Source of the DNA: Syntrophus sp. (in: bacteria)
GTDB lineage: Bacteria > Desulfobacterota > Syntrophia > Syntrophales > UBA8958
Direction of reading: 5' to 3'
DNA length: 9,834 bases
NCBI GenBank assembly: GCA_003451635.1
Contig: DMAT01000305.1
Coordinates: 7,874 to 17,707 of the forward strand
In this document: in pieces, positions 1 through 7,082 of the stretch
Layout of the letters: every line of letters starts with the position of its first letter
How positions within the stretch are numbered: the stretch's first letter is position 1
Position numbers and translations under genes: made by a program
The notes under the pieces: model-generated
The model's input: only the letters and a program-made list of their open reading frames with translations
Told to the model about the DNA's origin: nothing
Database searches by the model: none

Positions 1-1
1 A

Positions 2-400
2 AAGAACGGCGGGGCCCTGGGTCAGATGATCCCGTTATTCAAATATTTGTTAGGAGGACCGCTGGGCAGCGGACGCCAGTGGTTTTCCTGGGTGCACATA
101 CACGATCTTGCCGAAGCGTTCATCTTTTTGCTCAGCCATAAAGATATATCCGGGCCGGTAAATATTTGTTCTCCCCATCCCTTGCGTAATAAGGATTTGG
201 GAGATGCGATTGGCGGAGTGCTGCACCGGCCTTCGTTTATGCCTGCACCGGGGTTTATGATACGGCTGATCCTGGGTGAATTTGGTGACGTCCTGCTCAA
301 GGGCCAGCGTGTCATTCCCCATTGTCTGCTGGAAGCCGGTTTTAAATTTCGCTACCCAAATATTGAAGAGGCGCTGAAGAATATTATTCTCGATGAGTAA
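2..400 (+). CDS. TIGR01777-family SDR epimerase, C-terminal part (5' truncated)
   Basis: The reading frame is open from the window edge to TAA at 398-400, so only the last ~132 residues of a roughly 300-residue protein are present. The stretch GGPLGSGRQWFSWVHIHDLA is the hallmark of the YfcH/TIGR01777 branch of the extended SDR (NAD(P)-dependent epimerase) family. It is followed by the typical C-terminal DUF1731 region, in which LLKGQRVIPHCLLEAGFKFR and YPNIEEAL are recognisable. The N-terminal Rossmann fold with its GxxGxxG motif and the YxxxK catalytic pair would lie upstream and cannot be checked. The family is cytoplasmic and its substrate is generally unknown. The gene converges on the VWA gene with 36 bases between them. 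The family call is secure; the function is not. Confidence 0.88.
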   Translation, partial: KNGGALGQMIPLFKYLLGGPLGSGRQWFSWVHIHDLAEAFIFLLSHKDISGPVNICSPHPLRNKDLGDAIGGVLHRPSFMPAPGFMIRLILGEFGDVLLKGQRVIPHCLLEAGFKFRYPNIEEALKNIILDE

Positions 401-407
401 TAATATT
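380..407. repeat. AT-rich inverted repeat over the epimerase stop codon
   Basis: AATATTATT (380-388) is the exact reverse complement of AATAATATT (399-407). Inside it, CTC (389-391) can pair with GAG (395-397) around a three-base loop, leaving T398 bulged. The result is a 12-bp stem over the last codons and the stop codon. It lies between two convergent genes, so it could help end transcription or protect the mRNA 3' end. The stem is AT-rich and no clean T-run follows on either strand, so it is at best a weak terminator. Confidence 0.4.
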
Positions 408-436
408 AATTTGATATCTCCCCTGTTCCCGGATTT

Positions 437-1780
437 CTAACGCCTTGCGCTCAGCAATGTCCCGACGACCCTTTCCAGATGGACTAAGGTATTGCATTCC
501 TGCAATAGATGGCAATAAGGGGCGTAGGTCTTGATCTCGGAATCGCCGGTACCCCAGAAAGGTTTGGTCTCCGGGTTAAGCCAGATCAACCGTTTGCATC
601 TCTCCCCGATGGCCTTGAGAACCTCGGCGCGAGGGGGGTTGAAATTGTTTCTGGCATCCCCGAGGATAACTACGGTGGTATTTTTGGTTGACAGGTGCAG
701 GTGGTGATCCCGGAAGTTGGTGAACATGGTATTGTAATCGCTTTTCCCCCTAATGATCGGCAGGCTCGGATCGCTCGTGATTTTTGACAAGGCTTCTTCG
801 ATGCTGTACCTGTCGAAGATATAGCTTGCATCGATCATATTCGAATAGAAGATGAAGGTGTGAATCTTGCCGATTCGTTTATTGAGGCCGTAAATAAAAA
901 GCATCAAAAAACGCACCGTTTGCAACACCGAGCGGCTGATGTCACAGATCACGATTACATCGGGGCGGTTCTCCTTTTTCTTTTTCCACAGGGGGGCAAA
1001 TAAAAAACCGCCGTAAGAAATGCTTTTCCGCAAGGTTTTTTTGTAGTCCAATTTGCCGCGATTTGCCGTCTTCAGTCTTCGTGAATGCCTGTCTTCAAGC
1101 TGCCTGATGAGCCTCTGAATCAGCCCGTCCATCCTGTGAAAATGGCGCAACTCGATTTGGGACAGGGGCGTCGTTTTCAGAAACTGGTCCTTGGAATCCA
1201 AGCCGTCGGCGTTCAGCTGCAGCTGTTGCTCCACATACTCTTTTACGGTTTGCACCAGATCATCACGGCCCTTTTCCAGCAACTCCGCCGTCTGCTGGGA
1301 AAGACCAGATCCGGTGGAGCTTTTTATCTGCCCAACCATCGCCTCCATACCCGGCATTCCCATTTGATTCAGGATTTTCATGGTGAAGAGGCTTTTTTGC
1401 ATGGGGTTTTTAATGGAGGAGATATTTGCCATCCGGCCGGCCTCCGTCATCAACGCGGCAAGCTGCCCCTTGTCGTCCTTTAAGACAAGGGCGGAAAGCT
1501 GGTCTTTCAGAGCTTCCGGGTAAGCCTCCGGATTGTGGGTGTTTGCTTTTTTTGGGGACTGGAAAAAGTTGAAAGAAAAAAAACTCTCGAAACAGGAATC
1601 GAAAATGTTCTCTTCGGCATGGCTCTTGGCGAGCGATGCAGCCAAAGCCTCTTTAAACAGGCGGCGATTATCATAGCCCATTATCTGTGCGGCAGACACC
1701 GCATCGAGACTTTCGGATATCGATACCCTCACGCCCGCCTTGCGCAAGACGGTTATGAAATCTCCCAAAACGCCTTCCAA
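437..1780 (-). CDS. CoxE-like VWA-domain protein, partner of MoxR ATPase
   Basis: This 447-residue soluble protein has a VWA domain in its C-terminal half (about 273-440). The MIDAS metal site looks complete: DISRS at D280-S282-S284, a Thr near T351 (DYNTMF) and an Asp at D375 (VILGDARNN). The N-terminal half is helical and charged, with an ALRxAGVRVS-like opening (VLRKAGVRVS) common to CoxE/YehP-type VWA proteins. Such proteins work with MoxR AAA+ ATPases to remodel or insert metal into client enzymes; the client here is unknown. The start is TTG at 1780-1778. GGGAG lies six bases upstream, inside the last codons of the MoxR gene, and only one base separates the MoxR TGA from this TTG. No ATG in this frame fits, so TTG with translational coupling is the best start. 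Codon use is less GC-rich than in the heme operon. The family assignment is strong; the biological role is inferred. Confidence 0.85.
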   Translation of the reverse strand: MEGVLGDFITVLRKAGVRVSISESLDAVSAAQIMGYDNRRLFKEALAASLAKSHAEENIFDSCFESFFSFNFFQSPKKANTHNPEAYPEALKDQLSALVLKDDKGQLAALMTEAGRMANISSIKNPMQKSLFTMKILNQMGMPGMEAMVGQIKSSTGSGLSQQTAELLEKGRDDLVQTVKEYVEQQLQLNADGLDSKDQFLKTTPLSQIELRHFHRMDGLIQRLIRQLEDRHSRRLKTANRGKLDYKKTLRKSISYGGFLFAPLWKKKKENRPDVIVICDISRSVLQTVRFLMLFIYGLNKRIGKIHTFIFYSNMIDASYIFDRYSIEEALSKITSDPSLPIIRGKSDYNTMFTNFRDHHLHLSTKNTTVVILGDARNNFNPPRAEVLKAIGERCKRLIWLNPETKPFWGTGDSEIKTYAPYCHLLQECNTLVHLERVVGTLLSARR

Positions 1781-1781
1781 A

Positions 1782-2747
1782 TCATTCTCCCGTCATGCCT
1801 TCATCTGCCTTTAGCGCCTCCGCGGTGAGGCTGATAAGCTTCTCCTCGGCCACCCTTATATCTTCCTCGTGTTTTAAGATTACATTCAGGGTTTTGCCGA
1901 CAAGCTCTCTGTTCAGGCTCTCCGCATGCATAAGCAACAATACCCTCGCCCAGTCGATGGTTTCACTGATGGAGGGGGGTTTTCTGATATCGAGCGTGCG
2001 GACAGCCTGAATAAAGGCGACCAGCTGTTTTCTCAACTTCTCTCCGATCTGTGGAATGCGGGTCTTGATAACTTCGCTTTCCAACGCGGCGCTCGGGTAC
2101 GGGATATAGAGATGGAGGCAGCGTCTTTTCAGCGCCTCACTCAGTTCCCTGGCGTTGTTGCTGGTGAGAAAAACCAGCGGTTTGCGCACGGCTTTAATCG
2201 TGCCGATCTCCGGAATCGAGACCTGAAAATCGGACAGCACTTCCAGCAGGAAAGCCTCAAACTCCTCATCGGCCTTGTCTATCTCGTCTATGAGCAGCAC
2301 CACCCCATCCGGCTGTTCCAGAGCCTTGAGAAGCGGGCGGGGTTCGAGAAAATGGGGGGAGAAGAATATATCGTCGTATTGATGGAGCTTTTCGATTGAA
2401 TCGGCAAGCTTGTCCTGCGTATTCATGATCGTGTCGAGCTTGTCTTTCAAAAGCTGGGTGTAAAGGAGCTGCTTTCCGTATTTCCATTCGTATAACGCCT
2501 TTGATTCATCGAGCCCTTCATAGCACTGGATTCTGATCAGCGGTACTTCGAGATACTCGGCAATGACCTTTGCCAGTTCGGTCTTCCCGACACCCGCCGG
2601 ACCTTCAACCAGTACCGGCTTTTCTAAATTACCGGCAAGATATATTGTGGTTGCGACCTGGGAGTCGCAAATATAATGGGCGGCCTTCATGCCGTCCATA
2701 ACCTGTTCTACGCTGGAGAACTTATCGGCTTTCCAATCCATGCTCAT
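1782..2747 (-). CDS. MoxR-type AAA+ ATPase
   Basis: This 321-residue AAA+ ATPase has Walker A GPAGVGKT at 49-56, Walker B VVLLIDEID at 149-157, sensor 1 TSNN at 195-198 and a likely arginine finger at R208-R209 (ALKRRC). Length and domain order match the MoxR branch, whose members act as chaperones that activate or load cofactors into enzymes with a VWA partner. That partner follows immediately on the same strand and its ribosome binding site lies within this gene's last codons, so the two are almost certainly co-expressed and interact. The start needs care. ATG at 2747-2745 sits only two bases after the SD-like AAAGG, while ATG at 2741-2739 (residue 3) has an ideal eight-base spacing, so the true protein may be 319 residues. 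No metabolic gene in the window identifies the client. Confidence 0.9.
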   Translation of the reverse strand: MSMDWKADKFSSVEQVMDGMKAAHYICDSQVATTIYLAGNLEKPVLVEGPAGVGKTELAKVIAEYLEVPLIRIQCYEGLDESKALYEWKYGKQLLYTQLLKDKLDTIMNTQDKLADSIEKLHQYDDIFFSPHFLEPRPLLKALEQPDGVVLLIDEIDKADEEFEAFLLEVLSDFQVSIPEIGTIKAVRKPLVFLTSNNARELSEALKRRCLHLYIPYPSAALESEVIKTRIPQIGEKLRKQLVAFIQAVRTLDIRKPPSISETIDWARVLLLMHAESLNRELVGKTLNVILKHEEDIRVAEEKLISLTAEALKADEGMTGE

Positions 2748-2778
2748 AACCTTTCACGAGGAGATCATCTCCATTTTT

Positions 2779-2910
2779 TTATTGTTTGATAAAAGACAGC
2801 TGTTCGAGTGAGCGCGTGTACATACGCTCAAGCCCGCCTAAAATCAACCCCAAAATAAGAACATCTTCAATAACCCTGAAGGGAAGAATCATATCCTCGG
2901 TATCGGACAT
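2779..2910 (-). CDS. possible small protein upstream of MoxR (43 aa)
   Basis: An ATG at 2910-2908 opens a 43-codon frame ending in TAA at 2779-2781, on the same strand as the MoxR gene and 31 bases before it. The product starts MSDTEDMILPFRVIEDV, continues with a short hydrophobic run (LILGLILGGL, about 18-27) and ends in a more polar tail. AAGGG lies about nine bases before the ATG, with a stronger GGAGG further upstream at a poor spacing. I do not recognise the sequence. The hydrophobic run is short for a membrane helix. It could be a leader peptide of the MoxR-VWA operon, a small real protein, or chance. Confidence 0.3.
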   Translation of the reverse strand: MSDTEDMILPFRVIEDVLILGLILGGLERMYTRSLEQLSFIKQ

Positions 2911-3006
2911 CTTCTGCTACCCTTTTACCTCCCCCTCCTAAGAAAGGCTTAAAGATCATCCTATCTCACTTTCAGGCTGCCGCCGATGTTTCCCCGGATA
3001 CCCATG

Positions 3007-3015
3007 TGCTATACG
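3007..3015 (+). promoter_or_regulatory. possible extended -10 promoter for the 40-codon ORF
   Basis: TGCTATACG reads as an extended -10 element (TG, one base, then TATACG), with a transcription start expected near 3022 and a leader of about 45 bases. The -35 position 17 bases upstream (TGTTTC, 2987-2992) is poor, as is common for extended -10 promoters. This was found by eye in an otherwise gene-free stretch, so it is tentative. Confidence 0.3.
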
Positions 3016-3066
3016 AGAGTCGTCAGTATGGAAACGAAAACCTGAGAATGAAAGGAGATTGGGATT

Positions 3067-3189
3067 ATGAAGAAAATTGCCAAACCCGCGGACAGAGGAA
3101 GCAGGGACAAATATGTGGATGAAGTAAGGGAAGAGAAAGAGATCACCGAGTGCTATGAATCGACAATCGTGACCGCGGCCATCTTCTGA
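3067..3189 (+). CDS. orphan small ORF, 40 aa, unknown function
   Basis: ATG at 3067-3069 opens a 40-codon frame that ends in TGA at 3187-3189. AAGGAG sits nine bases before the ATG, the best-formed SD sequence in this gap. The first two thirds is very polar and charged (MKKIAKPADRGSRDKYV, then DEVREEKEITE). The last third is CYESTIVTAAIF, with one Cys and several Ser/Thr residues. It has no signal peptide or membrane helix. It stands alone on the plus strand between two minus-strand operons, with a possible extended -10 promoter upstream and a terminator hairpin about 50 bases downstream, so it may be its own transcription unit. The charged leader and small hydroxyl/Cys-rich tail loosely resemble ribosomally made modified-peptide precursors, but no modification enzyme is in the window and I do not recognise a family. 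A small regulatory protein or chance ORF remains possible. Confidence 0.5.
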   Translation: MKKIAKPADRGSRDKYVDEVREEKEITECYESTIVTAAIF

Positions 3190-3236
3190 ATGTTCTGATG
3201 CGCCCCCGCCAAAGCGTCCCACAGGTGTTTCCTGCG

Positions 3237-3274
3237 AAGCCCCTGCCGATCCCCAGGCAGGGGCTTTATCTTTG
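3237..3274 (+). terminator. Rho-independent terminator hairpin
   Basis: AAGCCCCTGCC (3237-3247) pairs perfectly with GGCAGGGGCTT (3256-3266) around an eight-base loop. The GC-rich stem is followed on the plus strand by ATCTTTGTC. On the minus strand the base after the stem leads into CGCAGG, with no T-run, so the plus orientation is favoured. It fits the end of the transcript carrying the 40-codon ORF. It lies 12 bases beyond the cobA-hemD stop, so it might also help stop or stabilise the heme operon message. Confidence 0.7.
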
Positions 3275-3278
3275 TCAT

Positions 3279-4793
3279 TTACCCGGCGAAGAAATCCTGT
3301 AGCCCGGCCACCAGCCCTTCGATGGTGTAGGTTTCCTGCATAATGTCCACTTTCAGGCCGGCCTTGTTCACGGCAGCGGCAGTTACGGGACCGATGGCGG
3401 CAACCTTCACCTGGGGGGGCAGGGTGTAATCCCGTCCCATGATCTCCTGGAAATTGGTTATCGTCGAGGGACTGGTGAAGGTTATTACATCGACCTTTCC
3501 ATCCTTGATCATTTTGTCTAATTCCTCGGGGCGGCGGCCTGAGGAGATGGTCCGGTAAACGGTGACGACATCAACGGCGGCCCCCATTTTTTCCAGACCC
3601 GCGGGGATGACGTCCCGGGCCTGCTCCGCCCGGGGCAGAAGTATCCTTGCCCCCCTGATGTCCTGGCCCTGAAAGGCCGCAACAACGCCTTCGGAGATAT
3701 ACTCCTCCGGGACAAGATCCACCTTGATTCCCATCGCGGCCAGGATGACCGCCGTTGCCGGACCGATGGTGCCGATCCGGATATTTTTCAGCTCCCGGAC
3801 GTCCCGGCCCTGCTCCTGGAGGCGCTGGAAGAAGAAACGGACGCCGTTGGCGCTGGTGAAGACGATCCAGGCGTAATCAGCGAGACGCTCCAGGGCATCG
3901 TCCAGGGCAGTCCATGTCTTGGGGGGAACGATTTTAATGGTCGGAAAATGGATTGCCCGGGCCCCCTGCTCTTGGAGAAGGGCGGCGAAGGATTCCGCCT
4001 GGGCCTCCGGTCTGGTAATGACGACACCCCTCCCGAAGAGGGGCCTGTTTTCAAACCAGTTCAACGTCTCCCGGAGGCTGACGACGGGGCCGACGACGAG
4101 GAGCGACGGCGGCGTGAACCCCTGGGCCGCTGCCTTACCGGCAATATCCGCCAGGACGCCGGTGATGGTCTCCTGATCGGCCGTCGTCCCCCAGCGGATG
4201 AGGGCGGCGGGGGTTTGGGGATCTTTTCCGTGGGCGATAAGGCGGGCGGCAATGGAGGGAAGATTTTTCACCCCCATGAAAAAAACAAGGGTCCCGATGC
4301 CGGCCAGGGACTGCCAGTCGATGTCGCTTTTTTCCTTCGTCGGGTCTTCATGGCCCGTCACGAAGGCCAATGTCGAGGTCAGGCCCCGGTGGGTCAGGGG
4401 AATTCCCGCGTAGGCGGGGACGGCCACGGCGGCGGTAACCCCGGGGATGATCTCGAAGGGAATCCCGGCGGCGGCGAGGGTCTCCGCCTCTTCACCCCCC
4501 CGTCCGAAGATGAAGGGGTCGCCCCCCTTGAGGCGGGCTACCGTATGTCCTGCCTGCGCCTCAGCAACGAGGAGACGGTTGATCTCATCCTGGGGGAGGG
4601 TGTGGTCGCCCCCTTTTTTCCCGGCGTAGATCAGGCGTGCATCTTTCCGGGCATAACTGAGAAGCTCCTCGCTGACGAGATGATCGTAGATGATGACATC
4701 GGCCCGGGCAATGCCCTGGGCGCCCTTCACGGTGATCAGTCCCGGATCGCCGGGACCGGCGCCGATGATGTAAACTTTCCCTCGCTCCGTCAT
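3279..4793 (-). CDS. cobA-hemD: Uroporphyrinogen-III C-methyltransferase / uroporphyrinogen-III synthase fusion
   Basis: This 504-residue fusion joins two successive enzymes. Residues ~5-245 are an S-adenosylmethionine uroporphyrinogen-III methyltransferase (SUMT): VYIIGAGPGDPGL (7-19), LKGGDPFIFGRGGEE (88-102) and IIPGVTAAVAVPAYAGIPLT (115-134) are its signature motifs. Residues ~255-500 are HemD: VVITRPEAQ (257-265), FTSANGVRFF (312-321), ITFTSPSTITNF (437-448) and AAIGPVTAAA (465-474). HemD closes hydroxymethylbilane to uroporphyrinogen III, and SUMT then adds two methyl groups to give precorrin-2, so the fusion may pass substrate directly down the siroheme/cobalamin/alternative-heme branch. 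The start is ATG at 4793-4791 with GAGG nine bases upstream. It is the last gene of the operon, 24 bases after hemC. Both halves look full length and intact. Such fusions are known in deltaproteobacteria, Clostridia and others. Confidence 0.95.
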   Translation of the reverse strand: MTERGKVYIIGAGPGDPGLITVKGAQGIARADVIIYDHLVSEELLSYARKDARLIYAGKKGGDHTLPQDEINRLLVAEAQAGHTVARLKGGDPFIFGRGGEEAETLAAAGIPFEIIPGVTAAVAVPAYAGIPLTHRGLTSTLAFVTGHEDPTKEKSDIDWQSLAGIGTLVFFMGVKNLPSIAARLIAHGKDPQTPAALIRWGTTADQETITGVLADIAGKAAAQGFTPPSLLVVGPVVSLRETLNWFENRPLFGRGVVITRPEAQAESFAALLQEQGARAIHFPTIKIVPPKTWTALDDALERLADYAWIVFTSANGVRFFFQRLQEQGRDVRELKNIRIGTIGPATAVILAAMGIKVDLVPEEYISEGVVAAFQGQDIRGARILLPRAEQARDVIPAGLEKMGAAVDVVTVYRTISSGRRPEELDKMIKDGKVDVITFTSPSTITNFQEIMGRDYTLPPQVKVAAIGPVTAAAVNKAGLKVDIMQETYTIEGLVAGLQDFFAG

Positions 4794-4817
4794 TTCTTCT
4801 TTCCTCGCTTCATTTTA

Positions 4818-5750
4818 TCAGCAGCCTTGATAAACCTCATCCAGGATGGCCTTGCCACCGCGACTGATGATGATTTCCGCTAATTGTGTTCCCAGGTCGT
4901 CACAGGAGGCGGCAGTCCCCCGGACCTCTTCACGGATCAGGGTACGCCCGTCGATGGTTCCCAACATGCCCGTGATCTTGATGTCCGGACCCTCTGTTTT
5001 GGCGTAGGCCGCCAGGGGAAGCTGGCAGCCTCCTCCGAGGCGGCTGAGAAAGGCCCGTTCCGCCCTGGTTTCCCTCCACGTCGGCGGGTGGTTGAGAAAG
5101 GCGATGGTTTCCCTGACTGATTTGTCATCTCCCCGCACCTCCAGGGCGAGGGTCCCCTGACCGACGGCAGGGAGGATCATCTCCACAGGGAGAAACTGGG
5201 TCACCCGGCTGATCCATCCCAGGCGCCGGATGCCGGCAGCGGCAATGACCACGGCGTCGAGGTCCTCGATCTCCACTTTTTTCAGTCTTGTATCCAGGTT
5301 GCCCCGGATGGGAACAATCTCAACATCCGGCAAAATGCTGCGTATCTGAAAGCCCCGGCGCAGGGAGCCGGTGCCGATCCGGGCTCGCTGGGGCATGGCC
5401 TCGAACTTGATCCGGTTCTTCGCGACCAGGACATCCCGGGGGTCCTCCCGCTCGGGAGTGACGGCGATCTCCAATCCTTCGGGAAGCAGGGAGGGAACAT
5501 CCTTCATGCTGTGGACGGCCAGATCGATATCTCCCCGCAGCAGGGCGTCCTCGATTTCCTTGACGAAGACCCCTTTCCCGCCGATCTTGACGAGGGCCAC
5601 ATCCTGCATGATGTCCCCCTTCGTCTTGATAATGATCAGTTCGACCCCGATGCCGGGGTTGTTTTTTTGAATCTTCTCCTTGGTCCAGTTGGCCTGGGCC
5701 AGGGCCAAGGCGCTGCCCCTGGTGCCGATGCGTATAGTGCCTTTAATCAT
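4818..5750 (-). CDS. hemC: Hydroxymethylbilane synthase (porphobilinogen deaminase)
   Basis: This 310-residue cytosolic enzyme joins four porphobilinogen units into hydroxymethylbilane on a covalent dipyrromethane cofactor. The family motifs appear in order: IRIGTRGSALALAQA (6-20), HSMKDVP (80-86) with the catalytic Asp at D84, RIGTGSLRR (124-132), RGNLDTRLKK (149-158) and RLGGGCQLPLAAYA (237-250) with the cofactor-binding Cys at C242. Both D84 and C242 fall at the numbers known from the E. coli enzyme. Length is normal. ATG at 5750-5748 has GAGG seven bases upstream. It follows hemA by 45 bases and precedes cobA-hemD by 24, so its product goes straight to the HemD half of the next protein. 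No oddities seen. Confidence 0.97.
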   Translation of the reverse strand: MIKGTIRIGTRGSALALAQANWTKEKIQKNNPGIGVELIIIKTKGDIMQDVALVKIGGKGVFVKEIEDALLRGDIDLAVHSMKDVPSLLPEGLEIAVTPEREDPRDVLVAKNRIKFEAMPQRARIGTGSLRRGFQIRSILPDVEIVPIRGNLDTRLKKVEIEDLDAVVIAAAGIRRLGWISRVTQFLPVEMILPAVGQGTLALEVRGDDKSVRETIAFLNHPPTWRETRAERAFLSRLGGGCQLPLAAYAKTEGPDIKITGMLGTIDGRTLIREEVRGTAASCDDLGTQLAEIIISRGGKAILDEVYQGC

Positions 5751-5795
5751 TTCTCTTCCTCATATAAACACATCCCCACCCCGACCCTTCATTTA

Positions 5796-7079
5796 TTATT
5801 CGTTGTCCCGCGATCCATCGAGGCGGAACAGGCGCCGGATAGCGGCGACATAGGCCAGGGCCGATCCTTCCTGGCTTTCCTCTTTCAGGCAGGTCACGGG
5901 GTCGTGGAGGATCTTGTTGGCGATGGCATTAGCCATTATCTCCACCGCTTCCCTGTCCTCATCGCGTAAATTTCGTAGCCACCCGCCGGATCTTTCCAGT
6001 TCCAAGTTAATGATCCCCATGGCTTTTTCCTTGAGGGAGACGATGGTCGGAACGACGGTCAGGGTGTTGAACCACTCGATGTATCTGTCCGCCTCTGCGG
6101 CAACGATCAGTTCCCCCTTTTCCGCCTCCCCTCTGCGGATCTGCATGTTGTCATCGGCGATATCCTGAAGATTGTCCATGTTGTAAAGATAGACATTGTC
6201 AATGTCCCCGGCCCGGGGATCGATGTCCCGGGGGACGGCGATATCGATGAGGAACAGGAGGCGGTTTTTACGTCTTTTCAGGGCGGCGGCGATTATGTCG
6301 TAGGTGAGTATATAGCCCGGTGCCCCGGTAGAGCTGATGACAATATCCACTTCCCGCAGGCTTTCCCCGACGTCATCGAAATCCACGGGGACCCCCTGGA
6401 AGTCCGCGGCCATCTGGATGGCCCTCTCATGAGTACGGTTGGCAACGAAGATCCGGTCTCCTCCGTGCTTGATGAGATGGCGGGCGGCAAGCTCCGACAT
6501 TTCCCCCGCCCCGATGAGGAGTACCTTTTTCCCCTTGAGGGTGCCGAATATTTTTTTAGCCAATTCGACGGCGGCGTAACTGACGGAGACGGCATGGCTG
6601 GCGATACCCGTCTCCGTGCGGATTCTCTTTGCGACCCGGAAGGCCCGGTGGAGAAGTTTGTTCAGGATAATACCCGCCGCCTGATGATCGACGGCCAGAC
6701 GATAGGCCTCCTTCACCTGGCCGAGGATCTGCGGCTCTCCCATAATGAGGGAATCGAGACTCGCGGCGACCCGGAAGAGATGGCGGATCGCGGCGCCGTC
6801 ACGATATACATACAGACACCTGGCCATATCTTCTTCCCCGAGGTTGCCATGGCGGAAGATCAGGTCTTTGAGTCTTTCTTCCACATCCGGATGCTCCTCC
6901 TGGGTCCGGGCAAGGATTTCCACCCGGTTGCACGTCGAGAGGTAGAGGGCCTCCCCGACGCCGGGGATCGCCTTTATCTCGTCCAGGGGATTGAAACCCT
7001 CGTTGCAGGCGATACTCAGGCGTTCCCGGATTTCCACGGGGGCCGTTTTGTGATTCATGCCGATCAGGATCAGATTCAT
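5796..7079 (-). CDS. hemA: Glutamyl-tRNA reductase
   Basis: This 427-residue, NADPH-dependent enzyme reduces Glu-tRNA(Glu) to glutamate-1-semialdehyde, the first committed step of the C5 tetrapyrrole route. GMNHKTAPVEIRERLS (7-22) and YLSTCNRVE (46-54) give the catalytic domain, with the nucleophile at C50 as in E. coli. SLDSLIMGEPQILGQVKEAY (108-127) is the next conserved block. VLLIGAGEMSELAARHL (186-202) is the Rossmann NADPH site, and a helical dimerisation domain fills ~320-420. The start ATG (7079-7077) matches the family N-terminus exactly, but no SD sequence is visible before it. The TGA of the upstream CcsA/HemX-like gene is three bases away, so translation probably depends on coupling. 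HemA is usually the flux-controlling step, and its neighbour may affect its level. HemL, the next enzyme, is not in the window. Confidence 0.97.
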   Translation of the reverse strand: MNLILIGMNHKTAPVEIRERLSIACNEGFNPLDEIKAIPGVGEALYLSTCNRVEILARTQEEHPDVEERLKDLIFRHGNLGEEDMARCLYVYRDGAAIRHLFRVAASLDSLIMGEPQILGQVKEAYRLAVDHQAAGIILNKLLHRAFRVAKRIRTETGIASHAVSVSYAAVELAKKIFGTLKGKKVLLIGAGEMSELAARHLIKHGGDRIFVANRTHERAIQMAADFQGVPVDFDDVGESLREVDIVISSTGAPGYILTYDIIAAALKRRKNRLLFLIDIAVPRDIDPRAGDIDNVYLYNMDNLQDIADDNMQIRRGEAEKGELIVAAEADRYIEWFNTLTVVPTIVSLKEKAMGIINLELERSGGWLRNLRDEDREAVEIMANAIANKILHDPVTCLKEESQEGSALAYVAAIRRLFRLDGSRDNE

Positions 7080-7082
7080 TGT

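Larger units (their letters stand above)
2748..3278. other. intergenic region between the MoxR-VWA unit and the heme operon
   Basis: No long coding region lies in these ~530 bases. What can be seen is a possible 43-codon ORF on the minus strand (2779-2910), a 40-codon ORF on the plus strand (3067-3189) and a strong hairpin with a T-rich tail (3237-3274). A GGAGAT/ATCTCC palindrome (2760-2772) is followed by seven Ts on the plus strand. It is too short to trust as a terminator and has no obvious gene to serve. No tRNA or recognised riboswitch was found. Confidence 0.6.

Noticed and set aside
2760..2780. GGAGAT/ATCTCC palindrome followed by seven Ts as a terminator
   Set aside because: Only about five base pairs can form once a three-base loop is allowed, and no plus-strand gene lies upstream for it to terminate.
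3187..3200. TGA of the 40-codon ORF as a selenocysteine codon
   Set aside because: A second in-frame TGA follows three codons later, and the downstream frame has no coding character; the hairpin there is a terminator type.
2956..3222. Minus-strand open frame of 88 codons across the intergenic region
   Set aside because: No SD or recognisable motif, and it runs antisense to the better supported 40-codon ORF.
3948..4883. Plus-strand open frame of 311 codons antisense to cobA-hemD
   Set aside because: It is a frame shadow of a GC-rich gene: rich in Gly/Arg/Asp repeats, no family motif, and it crosses the cobA-hemD/hemC boundary, where the minus-strand genes are unmistakable.
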